Assembly (NCBI RefSeq): GCF_000174435.1
Contig: NZ_ACJN02000004.1
Location: forward strand, 186,001 to 250,000
Length of the DNA stretch: 64,000 nucleotides
Origin: Desulfonatronospira thiodismutans ASO3-1
Lineage (GTDB): Bacteria > Desulfobacterota > Desulfovibrionia > Desulfovibrionales > Desulfonatronovibrionaceae
Direction: 5' to 3'
The translations under genes were made by a program, and so were the position numbers. The notes under the pieces were generated by a model that saw nothing but the letters and a program-made list of their open reading frames with translations, was not told the DNA's origin and did not search any database. Positions 28,220 through 42,528 of the stretch are shown here, in pieces (within the stretch, counting starts at the first letter, position 1; the number at the start of each line of letters is the position of its first letter).

Positions 28220-28588
28220 TTACAAAACCTCTGGCGCAAGAGAAACAATCTTCATGAAATTTCTGCCGCGCAGCTCCCTGGCCACAGGCCCGAATATCCG
28301 GGTCCCGATGGGCTCCATATTCTTGTTGAGCAGAACTGCTGAATTATTGTCAAAACGGATGTGCGAGCCGTCGTTACGCCCGACTTCCTTCTTGGTCCGG
28401 ACAACCACGGCCTTGTAAATATCACCCTTTTTGACTTTGGCTCTGGGCATGGCGTCCTTGACCGACACAACTACTATATCACCTATGGATGCATACCTGC
28501 GCTTGCTGCCGCCCAGCACTTTTATGCAGGCCACGCTTTTTGCGCCTGAATTGTCGGCTACATCCAGTTTGGTCTGGACTTGAATCAT
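28220..28588 (-). CDS. rplN: 50S ribosomal protein L14
   Basis: 122 residues, full length, with [19 protein letters not shown] at the start and [13 protein letters not shown] near the end. It sits at the subunit interface. A 130-bp gap separates it from rpsQ upstream, so the spc operon may begin here. Confidence 0.98.
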   Translation of the reverse strand: MIQVQTKLDVADNSGAKSVACIKVLGGSKRRYASIGDIVVVSVKDAMPRAKVKKGDIYKAVVVRTKKEVGRNDGSHIRFDNNSAVLLNKNMEPIGTRIFGPVARELRGRNFMKIVSLAPEVL

Positions 28589-28718
28589 TTTCTTCCACCT
28601 TATGTCTCGTTATTTATAAAGCAGCAGGTACATTGACTCAAAGTATCATCTGCCATGCAATTTTTTAATAACCGCTGGGCTGTCTTATCCCTTTGAGTAT
28701 GACCTCCGGTTTTGCCTG
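28589..28718 (-). other. gap between rpsQ and rplN, possible spc leader
   Basis: The junction between the S10 and spc operons. A long-range inverted repeat (ACTCAAAG near 28638 and CTTTGAGT near 28692) brackets an A/T-rich run. No Rho-independent terminator or convincing promoter is seen. Confidence 0.4.
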
Positions 28719-28988
28719 CTATACTGATCTTTCCAGAACTTTGTTCAGGTGCCATTTTTTTCTGGCACTCAATGGACGGTGCTCAATGATCTGAACCTTG
28801 TCTCCGATCTTGGAATCATTTTCCGGGTCATGCGCCATGAACTTTTTTCTTCTGCGTATGTATTTCTTGAGCAGTGGATGCTTGATGAGGGTCTCTACAC
28901 GGACGACAATAGTCTTGTCGTTTTTATCGCTTATTACAAACCCCACCATCCTGCGCTTGCTTCCGGAGGCTTTGGTTTTACTTGTCAT
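28719..28988 (-). CDS. rpsQ: 30S ribosomal protein S17
   Basis: 89 residues, OB-fold protein of the 16S 5' domain. Contains [19 protein letters not shown] and [18 protein letters not shown]. Its ATG lies inside rpmC, an 11-bp overlap, so the two are coupled. Confidence 0.97.
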   Translation of the reverse strand: MTSKTKASGSKRRMVGFVISDKNDKTIVVRVETLIKHPLLKKYIRRRKKFMAHDPENDSKIGDKVQIIEHRPLSARKKWHLNKVLERSV

Positions 28989-29184
28989 GGGCTTTTCCTG
29001 CCTCTTTTTCCCTGAGAATTGTTAGTATCCTGGCAATATTTTTGCGAACCTGAGAAAGTCTCTGGGTGTTCTCAAGCTGTCCGGTGGAGTGCTGAAACCT
29101 CAAATTGAAAAGCTCCTGCCTGAACCCGCCGAGCTGCTCCTGCATGTCCGCCCTGGATAGTTTGCGAATTTCCTCTGGCTTCAT
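28978..29184 (-). CDS. rpmC: 50S ribosomal protein L29
   Basis: 68 residues from the ATG at 29184 ([20 protein letters not shown]). A GTG at 29196 is possible but sits on the GGAG ribosome binding site, so the ATG is preferred. L29 lies by the exit tunnel; the [21 protein letters not shown] block is typical. Confidence 0.95.
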   Translation of the reverse strand: MKPEEIRKLSRADMQEQLGGFRQELFNLRFQHSTGQLENTQRLSQVRKNIARILTILREKEAGKAHDK

Positions 29185-29189
29185 AACTT

Positions 29190-29603
29190 CTACCACTCCT
29201 TCTCAACTATTACGGTCTTTACAGGCAGCTTGTAGGAAGCACGGCGCAGGGCTTCTCTGGCCAGTTCAGTGTTGGCTACACCGCGCAGCTCGTAGAGTAT
29301 CCTGCCCGGTTTGACAGGAGCACACCAGCCGATGGGAGATCCCTTGCCCTTGCCTTGCCTGGTTTCAGCAGGCTTGGCCGTAATGGGTTTATCCGGAAAG
29401 ATGCGGATAAACACTTTTCCGCCGCGTTTGATATGTCTCATCATGGCTATACGGGCGGATTCTATCTGCTGATTGGTGATCTTTCCTGATTCAACAGCCT
29501 TGAGACCTATCTCGCCGAAGTTGACGTTGGTTCCCCTGGAGGCCTTTCCCTTGATCTTTCCCTTCTGCCTCTTTCTGAACCTGACTTTTTTGGGACTGAG
29601 CAT
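29190..29603 (-). CDS. rplP: 50S ribosomal protein L16
   Basis: 137 residues. Near the A site and needed for 23S rRNA assembly. Contains [15 protein letters not shown], the [21 protein letters not shown] block and GRILYEL. It starts two bases after the rpsC stop. Confidence 0.98.
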   Translation of the reverse strand: MLSPKKVRFRKRQKGKIKGKASRGTNVNFGEIGLKAVESGKITNQQIESARIAMMRHIKRGGKVFIRIFPDKPITAKPAETRQGKGKGSPIGWCAPVKPGRILYELRGVANTELAREALRRASYKLPVKTVIVEKEW

Positions 29604-29605
29604 GA

Positions 29606-30241
29606 CTATCTAACCTCGTTTAGTATATCGCCCTTGTATATCCATACTTTGACGCCGATTATTCCGTAAGTGGTCCTGGCCTGGGCAAAGCCATAGTCAA
29701 TATCAGCTCTTAATGTATGCAATGGAACTCTGCCTTCTCTTAGCCATTCCGTTCTTGCGATTTCCGCCCCTCCCAGACGTCCTGCACAGGAAATCTTTAT
29801 TCCCTGGGCTCCAAATTTCTGGGCCAGGCTTACAGACCTTTTCATGGCTCTTCTGAAGGCAACTCTTCGTTCCAGCTGTAAAGCGATATTTTCTGCCACC
29901 AGTTGCGCATCGGTTTCTGGCCTTCTGACTTCGTTGACCTCTATGGAAAATTCGTTCTGGAATTTTTTCTTGAGATCGCTTCGCAGGTTTTCAATTTCTG
30001 CACCCTTACGACCTATGACTATGCCCGGTCTGGATGTGTATATAATAATCCTGACCTTGTCGGCCGCCCGCTCCAGCTCGATTCTGGATATGCCTGCATG
30101 ATAAAGCTTTGACTTCAGATAATTGCGCAGCTTTCTGTCTTCTATGATAAATTCCGGATAGCTGGTTTTGCTGTACCATCTGGATAACCAGTTCTTATTA
30201 TAGCCGACTCTGAACCCATAAGGATGTACCTTTTGACCCAA
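29606..30241 (-). CDS. rpsC: 30S ribosomal protein S3
   Basis: 211 residues with the N-terminal type II KH domain ([19 protein letters not shown]) and the C-terminal S3 domain ([20 protein letters not shown]). Part of the mRNA entry channel. 12 bp after rplV. Confidence 0.98.
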   Translation of the reverse strand: MGQKVHPYGFRVGYNKNWLSRWYSKTSYPEFIIEDRKLRNYLKSKLYHAGISRIELERAADKVRIIIYTSRPGIVIGRKGAEIENLRSDLKKKFQNEFSIEVNEVRRPETDAQLVAENIALQLERRVAFRRAMKRSVSLAQKFGAQGIKISCAGRLGGAEIARTEWLREGRVPLHTLRADIDYGFAQARTTYGIIGVKVWIYKGDILNEVR

Positions 30242-30253
30242 GACAACTCCCTC

Positions 30254-30586
30254 CTATAACTCTTCAACTATTACTGTAATATGGCTTGTTCTCTTCAGGA
30301 TACGGTTTGCCCTGCCCATGGCTCTGGGCTGTATCCTCTTGAGTGTGGGGCCTTCATCTACGCGGACCTGCTTTACATATAGATTATCTAAATCCAGGCT
30401 GTAGTTCTGCTCCGCATTGGCCAGGGCCGAGTCGAGCACCTTCTTTAAAAGCCTAGCAGCCTTTTTGGGGGTAAAGTTCAGAATGTTTACGGCATCCTCT
30501 ACAGGAAGTCCGCGAACATTGTCCCCTACCAGGCGGGCTTTTTGAGGTGAAATCCTGATATATCTGGCTATTGCTCTGGTTTCCAT
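30254..30586 (-). CDS. rplV: 50S ribosomal protein L22
   Basis: 110 residues. Exit-tunnel protein with a long hairpin ([20 protein letters not shown] is within it); that hairpin is where macrolide-resistance changes fall in other species, and it looks ordinary here. 17 bp after rpsS. Confidence 0.98.
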   Translation of the reverse strand: METRAIARYIRISPQKARLVGDNVRGLPVEDAVNILNFTPKKAARLLKKVLDSALANAEQNYSLDLDNLYVKQVRVDEGPTLKRIQPRAMGRANRILKRTSHITVIVEEL

Positions 30587-30603
30587 CTTGTACCTGCTAC
30601 CCG

Positions 30604-30888
30604 TTATTTGCGTTTGGCCTTGCTTTTGCGATCTGCTGCGTGACTGTAGAATGTCCTGGTGGGAGCGAATTCACCCATCTTGTGCCCCACCATGTTTTCG
30701 GTGGCGAATACGGGGATGAATTTTTTCCCGTTGTGTACAGCAAAGGTAAGTCCAACCATCTCCGGGGTGATGGTGGATCTTCTGGACCAGGTCTTTATGA
30801 CCTTCTTGTCCCTAGTCTCCTTGGCTTTTTCCACCTTTTTCAGCAGGTGATCATCCACAAAAGGACCTTTTTTAATTGATCTGGGCAT
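30604..30888 (-). CDS. rpsS: 30S ribosomal protein S19
   Basis: 94 residues. Head protein next to S13. Starts [15 protein letters not shown] and contains [19 protein letters not shown] and [13 protein letters not shown], all typical. 11 bp after rplB. Confidence 0.98.
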   Translation of the reverse strand: MPRSIKKGPFVDDHLLKKVEKAKETRDKKVIKTWSRRSTITPEMVGLTFAVHNGKKFIPVFATENMVGHKMGEFAPTRTFYSHAADRKSKAKRK

Positions 30889-30899
30889 GATCTCTCCTG

Positions 30900-31727
30900 T
30901 TATTTCTTACGCTTGTTCACGATCAGTTTATCTGAGGGCTTGTTCTTGCGCCTGGTCTTATATCCCTTGGTAGGCCAGCCCCAGGGTGATACCGGATGCC
31001 TTCCGCCGGAACTTCTTCCTTCTCCGCCGCCCAGAGGATGATCAACGGGGTTCATGGCCACACCCCTTACGCTGGGCCTTTTGCCCCGCCACCTGTTGCG
31101 GCCGGCCTTGCCGATGGAGATATTTTCATGCTCCACATTGCCTACCTGACCGATGCTTGCCGTATTTGCAGCCAGCACCTTGCGCACTTCTCCGGAAGGC
31201 AGTTTGATAAGGGCGTACTTGTGTTCCTTGGCCACTAACTGGGCATATGTTCCTGCCGATCTGGCCATCTGGCCTCCCCGTCCCGGAGTAAGCTCAATAT
31301 TGTGAATTATTGTGCCTACAGGAATCTGGGACATGGGCATGGCATTTCCTGGCTGGATATCCACCCCTTCACCTGCCTGAACCCAGGCTCCGGTCTTAAG
31401 TCCTGCCGGAGCGAGAATATAGCGCTTTTCACCGTCCCGGTATGACAGAAGTGCAATGCGGGCGCTTCGGTTTGGATCATATTCTATGGACACCACTCTG
31501 GCCGGGACATTGAACTTATTGCGCTTGAAATCGATAATCCTGTATTTGCGCTTGGTCCCGCCACCGCGTCTCCTGGACGTGATACGCCCGTAATTGTTGC
31601 GTCCGCTTTTTTTGGTCAGGCCTTCCAGAAGGGACTTTTCAGGCTCCACTCTATTTATTCCCTCAAAGCTGGAAACAGTCTGAAATCTTCTACCCGGTGA
31701 GGTCGGCTTTAACTTTTTGATGGCCAT
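30900..31727 (-). CDS. rplB: 50S ribosomal protein L2
   Basis: 275 residues. The conserved peptidyl-transferase-centre segment ([30 protein letters not shown] lies within residues 219-250) with its essential histidines is intact. Begins 4 bp after rplW. Confidence 0.99.
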   Translation of the reverse strand: MAIKKLKPTSPGRRFQTVSSFEGINRVEPEKSLLEGLTKKSGRNNYGRITSRRRGGGTKRKYRIIDFKRNKFNVPARVVSIEYDPNRSARIALLSYRDGEKRYILAPAGLKTGAWVQAGEGVDIQPGNAMPMSQIPVGTIIHNIELTPGRGGQMARSAGTYAQLVAKEHKYALIKLPSGEVRKVLAANTASIGQVGNVEHENISIGKAGRNRWRGKRPSVRGVAMNPVDHPLGGGEGRSSGGRHPVSPWGWPTKGYKTRRKNKPSDKLIVNKRKK

Positions 31728-31731
31728 CTGA

Positions 31732-32022
31732 CTATACCCCTTCGAAAAATTCTATCTTGTCGCCTGCGGCCAGGGTGATAAAGGCCTTTTTGTAACCCGG
31801 AATCTTGCCGCTGACCCGGCCGAACCTCTTTCGCTGCAGAGGCTGCCGGCGGATAATATTGACCTTGTCCACCTTGACGTTGAATATGCTTTCAACTGCG
31901 TTCTTGACCTGAAACTTGTTGGCCCCGGGATGGACCGCAAAGACCACCTTGTTCTGAACTTCCTTGAGATCGTTGGATTTTTCAGAAACCATAGGGCGTA
32001 TGAGTACCTGGGTGCTGTGCAT
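31732..32022 (-). CDS. rplW: 50S ribosomal protein L23
   Basis: 96 residues. Exit-tunnel protein that docks trigger factor and SRP. Contains [12 protein letters not shown] and [17 protein letters not shown]. Two bases from rplD, so translation is coupled. Confidence 0.98.
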   Translation of the reverse strand: MHSTQVLIRPMVSEKSNDLKEVQNKVVFAVHPGANKFQVKNAVESIFNVKVDKVNIIRRQPLQRKRFGRVSGKIPGYKKAFITLAAGDKIEFFEGV

Positions 32023-32024
32023 TT

Positions 32025-32645
32025 TTAGCCCAACCTTTCCTGCAGTTTTTCCACTGCCTGTTTGTCCATTACCAGTTCCTGGTGTTTAAGGACTTCATAA
32101 ACATTGATGCTGTCCTGGGTTATAACCTCGACACCGGGAACGTTTCTGGCCGAAAGCTCAAGATTATTACTCTTTTCTGCGGTAACAATCAAGGGTTTTT
32201 TCAAACCGAGATTATTTTTTATGCTGACGAAGTCCTTTGTCCTGATACGGCTTAAGTCCAGATTATCCAAAATCTGCAGCTTGTCCTGAGCGTACTTGGT
32301 GCTTAGCGCCATCTTCAGGGCCAGCCTGCGGACCTTCTTGTTCAGCTTTATGGAATAATCCCTTGCTTTCGGACCGTGTATTACAGCGCCTCCCCGCCAC
32401 AGGGGAGAGCGCCCAGTCCCGGCCCTTGCCCTTCCGGTGCCTTTCTGTCTCCAGGGTTTGCGCCCTCCACCGGATATCAGTGCCCTGTTCTTGACTCCGA
32501 CAGTGCCCGAGCGGACCGCTGCGCGGTGAGCCCGGACAGCCTGGTGCATCAGTTCGGGCTTGACGCTCACGGAAAAAACATTTTCCTGGAGGTCGATTTC
32601 ACCCACTTCCTGGTTATCTTGTGAATATACTTTGGCACTTAGCAT
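32025..32645 (-). CDS. rplD: 50S ribosomal protein L4
   Basis: 206 residues. The extended tunnel loop is visible (KPWRQKGTGRARAGTGRSPLW is within residues 63-84). In E. coli L4 also represses the S10 operon. 9 bp after rplC. Confidence 0.98.
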   Translation of the reverse strand: MLSAKVYSQDNQEVGEIDLQENVFSVSVKPELMHQAVRAHRAAVRSGTVGVKNRALISGGGRKPWRQKGTGRARAGTGRSPLWRGGAVIHGPKARDYSIKLNKKVRRLALKMALSTKYAQDKLQILDNLDLSRIRTKDFVSIKNNLGLKKPLIVTAEKSNNLELSARNVPGVEVITQDSINVYEVLKHQELVMDKQAVEKLQERLG

Positions 32646-32654
32646 GAAAACCTC

Positions 32655-33287
32655 TTAATCCTGCTTGTGAAGAACGACGTACCCATTTCTGGGTCCGGGA
32701 ACCTGGCCCTTGACCAGTATCACATTGTCCTGTGTTCGAACTGAAATTATCTCGGCGTTTTTGTAGGAAACCGTCTTGTTGCCCATTCGGCCGGGCATCT
32801 TCTTGCCCTTGAACACCTTGCCTGGGTCAGCGCATTGTCCTATCGCACCGGGAGACCTGTGCACCTTTTCGTGGCCATGTGTCCTGGGCAGACCTCGGAA
32901 ATTCCAGCGCTTCATGACTCCGGCAAAGCCTTTTCCCTTGGAGGTCCCTGTCAGCTTGATCCTGTCCCCGGGCTTGAATATTTCCACGTTTAGTTCCTGT
33001 CCTGGTTCAAATTCTTCCACGTTTTCCGGACTGAACTCGGTAAGCTTTCGGAAAAAGCCTTTCCCGGCTTTGGCCTGGTGGCCCCTGACCGGCTTGTTCA
33101 GCTTGTGTCCGGGCATGGAATCATAACCTATCTGTATCGCGGAATAACCGTCCTTATCCTGGTCTTTTTTCTGGATCACGGGACATGGGCCTGCCTGAAT
33201 CACAGTCACCGGTATAAACTTGCCGTCGTCGCTGAAAACACTGGTCATGCCCAGTTTTTTACCTATTAATCCGATTGTGTGTTTCAT
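32655..33287 (-). CDS. rplC: 50S ribosomal protein L3
   Basis: 210 residues. Starts [18 protein letters not shown] and carries the long central extension reaching toward the peptidyl-transferase centre ([21 protein letters not shown] is the conserved core). 8 bp after rpsJ. Confidence 0.98.
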   Translation of the reverse strand: MKHTIGLIGKKLGMTSVFSDDGKFIPVTVIQAGPCPVIQKKDQDKDGYSAIQIGYDSMPGHKLNKPVRGHQAKAGKGFFRKLTEFSPENVEEFEPGQELNVEIFKPGDRIKLTGTSKGKGFAGVMKRWNFRGLPRTHGHEKVHRSPGAIGQCADPGKVFKGKKMPGRMGNKTVSYKNAEIISVRTQDNVILVKGQVPGPRNGYVVLHKQD

Positions 33288-33295
33288 TTTTTCAC

Positions 33296-33613
33296 CTACA
33301 GCTTTATCTCGACATCAACGCCTGCTGGAAGATTGAGCTTGCCCAGGGCATCAACTGTCTGTTGTGTGGGCTCCATGATGTCCAGCAAACGTTTATGCAC
33401 TCTCATTTCGAATTGTTCCCTGGACTTCTTGTCCACATGCACCGAGCGGTTCACCGTGTATTTGTGAATCCTGGTGGGCAGAGGAATGGGTCCGGCTACA
33501 CCTGCCCCGGTATTTTTGGCGGAATCGACTATCTCCACAACCGCCTTGTCCAGGATGCGGTTGTCATATGCCCTTAGTTTGATTCTGATTCTGTCGCTGT
33601 TCATGGTTGCCAT
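33296..33613 (-). CDS. rpsJ: 30S ribosomal protein S10
   Basis: 105 residues from the ATG at 33613 ([17 protein letters not shown]), which has GGAG seven bases upstream, inside the end of tuf. Only 4 bp separate it from tuf, and there is no S10-type leader, so the S10 operon here runs on from the str operon. S10 (NusE) also works in antitermination with NusG and NusB. Confidence 0.97.
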   Translation of the reverse strand: MATMNSDRIRIKLRAYDNRILDKAVVEIVDSAKNTGAGVAGPIPLPTRIHKYTVNRSVHVDKKSREQFEMRVHKRLLDIMEPTQQTVDALGKLNLPAGVDVEIKL

Positions 33614-33617
33614 TTTT

Positions 33618-34811
33618 TTACTCCACGATTTCCGAGACCACGCCTGCGCCAACGGTGCGGCCGCCCTCGCGGATGGCGAACCTCAGGCCCGGATCCATGG
33701 CTATCGGTACTATAAGCTCAACATCAAAGGTCGTATTATCCCCGGGCATGACCATCTCAACTCCGTCCGGCAATGTCACCACACCGGTCACATCAGTGGT
33801 CCGGAAATAAAACTGCGGACGGTATCCGGAAAAAAACGGGGTATGACGACCACCCTCTTCCTTGTTCAATATATACACCTCAGCCTTGAAACGACGGTGA
33901 GGCTTGATGGACTTGGGCGCTGCCAGAACCTGACCACGCTCAACATCATCTCGCTTGATGCCGCGCAGTAGAACTCCTACGTTGTCGCCAGCCTGACCCT
34001 GGTCCAGTACCTTGCGAAACATCTCCACACCAGTGCAGACAGTCTTGCGGGTCTCGTTTATGCCCACTATCTCCACCTCGTCGCCAACCTTGATGATGCC
34101 GCGCTCAACACGGCCGGTGACAACTGTACCCCGGCCGGATATGGAAAACACGTCCTCTATGGGCATAAGATAAGGCTTGTCAATGTCTCGCTGCGGCTCA
34201 GGAATGAAATCATCGCAGGCCTGCACTATCTCCCAGATGCTCTTGGCATCCTCGGATTCAGAGTCCTCAGTCTCCAGGGCCTTCAGGGCACTGCCGCGCA
34301 CAACGGGAACATCGTCTCCGGGAAAATCATACTTGCTTAAAAGCTCGCGAACCTCCAGCTCCACCAGCTCCAGAAGCTCGGGATCATCAACCAGATCCAC
34401 CTTGTTCAGGTAAACAACTAAACTTGGAACTCCAACCTGGCGGGCCAGAAGTATATGCTCACGGGTCTGGGGCATGGGACCGTCAGTTGCCGCCACAACC
34501 AGAACCGCTCCATCCATCTGGGCAGCACCAGTAATCATGTTCTTGATATAGTCAGCGTGACCGGGACAATCCACGTGAGCATAATGACGATTGGGTGTCT
34601 CGTACTCCACGTGGGCAGTTGCTATGGTAATGCCGCGCTCCTTCTCCTCAGGAGCCTTGTCTATCTGGTCAAACGCCACAAACTGACCACTGCCCTTCAT
34701 GCTCAATACCTTGGTAATGGCTGCTGTCAACGTGGTCTTGCCATGGTCAATATGGCCTATGGTACCTATATTAACGTGCGGCTTCTTGCGGTCAAACTTA
34801 GACTTTCCCAT
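33618..34811 (-). CDS. tuf: elongation factor Tu, copy 1 (str operon)
   Basis: 397 residues. Carries aminoacyl-tRNA to the ribosome. G motifs [18 protein letters not shown] and NKVD are intact. The protein differs from copy 2 (50549-51742) at about 11 positions, for example Met/Leu in KVLS(M/L)KGSG and the ETEDSESED / ETDDPDSED stretch. The upstream AAGGGGAG site overlaps the fusA stop. 12 bp after fusA and 4 bp before rpsJ. Confidence 0.99.
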   Translation of the reverse strand: MGKSKFDRKKPHVNIGTIGHIDHGKTTLTAAITKVLSMKGSGQFVAFDQIDKAPEEKERGITIATAHVEYETPNRHYAHVDCPGHADYIKNMITGAAQMDGAVLVVAATDGPMPQTREHILLARQVGVPSLVVYLNKVDLVDDPELLELVELEVRELLSKYDFPGDDVPVVRGSALKALETEDSESEDAKSIWEIVQACDDFIPEPQRDIDKPYLMPIEDVFSISGRGTVVTGRVERGIIKVGDEVEIVGINETRKTVCTGVEMFRKVLDQGQAGDNVGVLLRGIKRDDVERGQVLAAPKSIKPHRRFKAEVYILNKEEGGRHTPFFSGYRPQFYFRTTDVTGVVTLPDGVEMVMPGDNTTFDVELIVPIAMDPGLRFAIREGGRTVGAGVVSEIVE

Positions 34812-34823
34812 CTCTTACTCCCC

Positions 34824-36896
34824 TTACTTGATTTTCAAAATTTCGTCGGCCAGGCTGGAAGGAACCTTGTCATAGTGGTCGAACTGCATGGTATAGGTTG
34901 CCCTGCCCTGCGAATTGGAGCGCAGGTCCGTGGCATAACCGAACATATTGTTCAGGGGCACATAGGCCTTGATTATCTGGGTGCCCATCCTGGGCTCCAT
35001 CCCCAGAACCTTGCCCCTCCTGCCGTTGAGATCGCTCATTACATCTCCCATGTACTCTTCCGGTGTGAGCGCCTCCACATACATGATGGGCTCAAGAATT
35101 ATCGGCTCTGCTTTGTTGCAGGCCTCCTTGAAAGCCATGGAACCTGCAATATAAAAAGCCTGCTCGGATGAATCCACATCATGGTACGAACCAAAGACTA
35201 AGTTGACCTTTATGTCCACCATGGGATAACCGGCTGCCACTCCGCTTTTCATGGCGTCCTGGATCCCCCTGTCTACTGCGGGTATATATTCCTTGGGAAT
35301 CACCCCGCCCACAATGGAGTTGACGAATTCGTAGCCCTGGCCGGTTTCTGCAGGCTCCACCTCCAGTACAACGTGGCCGTACTGACCGCGCCCTCCGGTC
35401 TGTTTGACATACCTGGTGTCCTGCTTGATTTTCTTGGTGATGGTCTCTCGGTATGAAACCCTGGGCTTGCCCACGTTGGCGTCCACTCCGAATTCCCGCG
35501 TAAGCCTGTCCACGATAATATCCAGGTGCAGTTCCCCCATGCCGGCGATCAGTGTCTGTCCGCTCTCTTCGTCGGTGTTCACCCTGAAGGACGGGTCCTC
35601 TTTGGACAGTTTCTGCAGGGCATTACTCAGGGAGTTCTGGTCATTCTTGGTCTTGGGCTCTATGGCTATCTCAATGACCGGATCGGGAAATTCTATGGAT
35701 TCCAGGAGCACAGGGCGCTCCGGTGTGCACAGGGTCTCCCCTGTGGCCGTGTATTTAAGGCCCACTGCGGCAACTATATCGCCTGCATAGGCGGATTTGA
35801 TCTCTTCGCGCTTGTTGGAGTGCATCTTCAAAAGCCGGCCGATGCGTTCCTTTTTTCCGGTGGCGGCATTTATTACACTCATACCGCTCTCAATTTTGCC
35901 GGAGTAAATCCTGAGAAAAGAAAGATGGCCGACATATGGATCTGATGTAAGCTTAAAAGCCAGGGCACTGAAAGGATCGTCATCATTTGGAGGACAGATT
36001 ATGGTCTCTTCTGTACTGGGATCTACTCCCTGAATGGGAGGTATATCCACCGGCGAAGGCATAAAGCTTACCACTGCATCCAGAAGAGGCTGGACACCCT
36101 TGTTCTTGAATGCCGATCCGCACAGCACCGGGCATATACTCAAAGAGATTGCGGCCTTGCGCACCCCGCCCATGATCTCCTCTGAGGTCAGCTCTTCGCC
36201 GGAGAGGTACTTGTCCAGCAGGGCTTCCTCCTCTTCGGCAATGGACTCCACTAAGTGATGACGCCATTTCTGGGCTTCCTCCTGGTATTCCTCGGGTATG
36301 TCTATATAATCGAACTTCTTGCCCAAGGACTGGTCATCAAAGATGTAGGCCTTGCCGTATACCAGGTCTATAAGCCCCCTGAAATTCTCCTCGGAACCGA
36401 TGGGTATCTGAAGGGGCACGGGCTTGGCCTTGAGCCGGTCGCGGATCATATCCACAACCCTGAAAAAATCCGCTCCTGTCCTGTCCATCTTGTTTACGAA
36501 GGCCATTCTGGGGACATGATACTTGTCAGCCTGCCTCCAGACCGTCTCACTCTGGGGCTCCACTCCGCCGACGGCACAGAAAACAGCCACACAGCCGTCC
36601 AGAACCCTGAGAGAGCGTTCCACCTCGACAGTGAAGTCCACATGGCCCGGGGTGTCGATAATATTGATCCTGTGATCCTTCCAGAAACAGGTGGTGGAAG
36701 CCGAAGTGATGGTGATGCCGCGTTCCTGCTCCTGCTCCATCCAGTCCATTACCGCCTGTCCATCATGCACCTCCCCAAGACGATGCGATACACCTGTATA
36801 GTAGAGTATACGCTCGGTGGTAGTTGTCTTGCCCGCGTCTATGTGGGCCATGATGCCAATGTTTCGCTGCTTGTCTATGGGTACGAGCCGTGACAC
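34824..36896 (-). CDS. fusA: elongation factor G
   Basis: 690 residues from the GTG at 36896 ([25 protein letters not shown]). The open frame goes on upstream to 36959, but that part runs through a terminator hairpin and is not conserved. Translocase GTPase with [24 protein letters not shown] and NKMDR, then domains II-V. It is preceded by a 161-bp region with two hairpins after rpsG. Confidence 0.96.
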   Translation of the reverse strand: MSRLVPIDKQRNIGIMAHIDAGKTTTTERILYYTGVSHRLGEVHDGQAVMDWMEQEQERGITITSASTTCFWKDHRINIIDTPGHVDFTVEVERSLRVLDGCVAVFCAVGGVEPQSETVWRQADKYHVPRMAFVNKMDRTGADFFRVVDMIRDRLKAKPVPLQIPIGSEENFRGLIDLVYGKAYIFDDQSLGKKFDYIDIPEEYQEEAQKWRHHLVESIAEEEEALLDKYLSGEELTSEEIMGGVRKAAISLSICPVLCGSAFKNKGVQPLLDAVVSFMPSPVDIPPIQGVDPSTEETIICPPNDDDPFSALAFKLTSDPYVGHLSFLRIYSGKIESGMSVINAATGKKERIGRLLKMHSNKREEIKSAYAGDIVAAVGLKYTATGETLCTPERPVLLESIEFPDPVIEIAIEPKTKNDQNSLSNALQKLSKEDPSFRVNTDEESGQTLIAGMGELHLDIIVDRLTREFGVDANVGKPRVSYRETITKKIKQDTRYVKQTGGRGQYGHVVLEVEPAETGQGYEFVNSIVGGVIPKEYIPAVDRGIQDAMKSGVAAGYPMVDIKVNLVFGSYHDVDSSEQAFYIAGSMAFKEACNKAEPIILEPIMYVEALTPEEYMGDVMSDLNGRRGKVLGMEPRMGTQIIKAYVPLNNMFGYATDLRSNSQGRATYTMQFDHYDKVPSSLADEILKIK

Positions 36897-36934
36897 TGAT
36901 GATCTCTCTTTAGTGTTAAACCAGATACAAAAAA

Positions 36935-36956
36935 CCTGGGTATAATCACACCCAGG
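36935..36956 (-). terminator. terminator-like hairpin between rpsG and fusA
   Basis: On the minus strand: CCTGGGT, an 8-base loop, ACCCAGG, then TTTTTTG, ending about 30 bases before the fusA GTG. It has all parts of a Rho-independent terminator yet lies within the str operon, so it probably attenuates fusA-tuf-S10 transcription rather than ending the unit. Confidence 0.75.
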
Positions 36957-37001
36957 CATGATTGGTGTTTAGGGTTATCCAGCCTGACCAGCCTCCTGAA
37001 C

Positions 37002-37035
37002 TTTATCTGATCATGGCGTGCACTGATCAGATAAA
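37002..37035 (-). promoter_or_regulatory. 12-bp perfect inverted repeat after rpsG
   Basis: TTTATCTGATCA (37002-37013) and TGATCAGATAAA (37024-37035) with a 10-base loop, lying 22 bp after the rpsG stop. No U run follows. It could be an mRNA-stabilising hairpin or a protein-binding site. Confidence 0.5.
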
Positions 37036-37057
37036 AGCTTCTCACCTGCCGGCGCAA

Positions 37058-37528
37058 TTACCAGCGATAGTGAGCAAAGGCCTTGTTGGCTTCGGCCATG
37101 CGATGCGTGTCTTCCTTCTTCTTTATTGCGCCCCCGCGATTGTTGTAGGCATCAAGCAGTTCCGAGGACAGCTTGCGGTCCATTCCCTTTTCCCCCCGGT
37201 TGCGGGCATAAAGTACCAGCCACCGGATGGCCAGGGCTTCCTGCCTGCTGGGCCTTACTTCCATGGGAACCTGGTAGGTTGCGCCGCCTACACGCCTGGA
37301 CTTGACCTCCATATGCGGCTTGACGTTTTCCACTACCTGATTGAATGCCTTGAGAGGCTCTTCGCTGGTCTTTTCTCCCAGCTCTTCAATGGCTTTGTAC
37401 AGCAGGTTTTCTGCTATGCTTTTCTTGCCGTCCACCATGAGGCGGTTGACAAACTTGCTTACCATCCGGCTGTGATATACCGGATCAGGCAGCACTGCTC
37501 TTTTAGGTATGGGACCTTTGCGTGGCAT
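37058..37528 (-). CDS. rpsG: 30S ribosomal protein S7
   Basis: 156 residues from the ATG at 37528 ([16 protein letters not shown]), preceded by AGGGAGAG. Head assembly protein; the [19 protein letters not shown] and [20 protein letters not shown] regions are conserved. In E. coli S7 represses the str operon. 24 bp after rpsL. Confidence 0.98.
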   Translation of the reverse strand: MPRKGPIPKRAVLPDPVYHSRMVSKFVNRLMVDGKKSIAENLLYKAIEELGEKTSEEPLKAFNQVVENVKPHMEVKSRRVGGATYQVPMEVRPSRQEALAIRWLVLYARNRGEKGMDRKLSSELLDAYNNRGGAIKKKEDTHRMAEANKAFAHYRW

Positions 37529-37552
37529 TATTTTCTCTCCCTTGCGCAAAAG

Positions 37553-37924
37553 CTATTTTGGTCTTTTGGTGCCGTACTTGGACCTGCTTTTTCTGCGGTC
37601 CCGAACACCGGATGTATCCAGGGTGCCCCTGATAATGGAATATCTGACACCCGGCAGGTCCTTGACACGCCCGCCCCTGATCATGACCACGGAGTGCTCC
37701 TGCAGGTTGTGTCCTTCTCCGGGTATATAGGAAGTAACCTCGATTCCGTTTGTGAGGCGGACCCTGGCAACCTTGCGCAATGCTGAGTTGGGCTTTTTGG
37801 GTGTAGTGGTGTAAACGCGGACACAGACACCCCGCTTCTGGGGACACTCCTGAAGCGCGGCCCTTTTTTTGCGCTTCACCACCTGGTCCCTGGACCTTCT
37901 TACCAATTGATTTATGGTAGGCAT
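37553..37924 (-). CDS. rpsL: 30S ribosomal protein S12
   Basis: 123 residues from the ATG at 37924 ([14 protein letters not shown]), behind GGAGGAAAT. Decoding-centre protein; the [18 protein letters not shown] and [12 protein letters not shown] loops have the residues of streptomycin-sensitive S12. First gene of the str operon, with a 371-bp region upstream to rpoC. Confidence 0.98.
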   Translation of the reverse strand: MPTINQLVRRSRDQVVKRKKRAALQECPQKRGVCVRVYTTTPKKPNSALRKVARVRLTNGIEVTSYIPGEGHNLQEHSVVMIRGGRVKDLPGVRYSIIRGTLDTSGVRDRRKSRSKYGTKRPK

Positions 37925-38295
37925 ATTTCCTCCGAATAATTCTGCTGGCTCAAACCCGCTGTAGTTAATTGATCTGTTGGTCTGTGTCAAGCAAAATATG
38001 TAACTGACTTATAATTATTGTATCTGTTTAGCGCTTTTAAGGAAAGCAGGGGACAGGCACTCCGGGACCCACTTGAGCATCATTTTGTGCTTAAAATATC
38101 TCATTTTTTGGGACAAGTGGGTCCCGGAAGAGCCAGTCCCCATGCCACATGCAAAGCGCTAAACAGATACTAATTATTGAACATAGCCGGGCATCTGTAA
38201 AATCCAGCCTTTACAGCTTTCTTTGCAGCCCTGGCTTTTTCTGCCCGCCTGCTCATATAAGCGTAACCCCCTGCCATCTGCCCTGTGTAACTGCA
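37925..38295 (-). other. 371-bp region between rpoC and rpsL
   Basis: It holds the complete family A element A1 (38020-38170), which splits the region. On the rpsL side a TTGACA (minus strand, 37990-37985) may be a -35 box for the str operon, though no strong -10 follows. The rpoC side (38171-38295) shows no U-tailed terminator. Confidence 0.6.
38020..38170. mobile_element. family A MITE-like element, copy A1
   Basis: A 151-bp element with perfect 18-bp inverted ends, GTATCTGTTTAGCGCTTT at 38020-38037 and its complement at 38153-38170. It is flanked by a perfect 8-bp direct duplication TAATTATT (38012-38019 and 38171-38178; the next base G also matches the left terminal G). A second inner inverted repeat TCCGGGACCCACTTG (38061-38075 and 38114-38128) makes the whole element able to fold into one long hairpin. 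It encodes nothing. Confidence 0.88.
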
Positions 38296-42456
<4,161 letters not shown>

Positions 42457-42528
42457 AATCCTGCCCTCTTATATGTAAAAAAGTGTTGTCTTTATTCTTG
42501 TCTGCTCTGCTCGGCGTCTGCGCGGCAT

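Noticed and set aside
34455-35171. 238-codon plus-strand frame across the fusA-tuf junction
   Set aside because: Antisense to two conserved genes, with a similar shadow opposite the second tuf copy.
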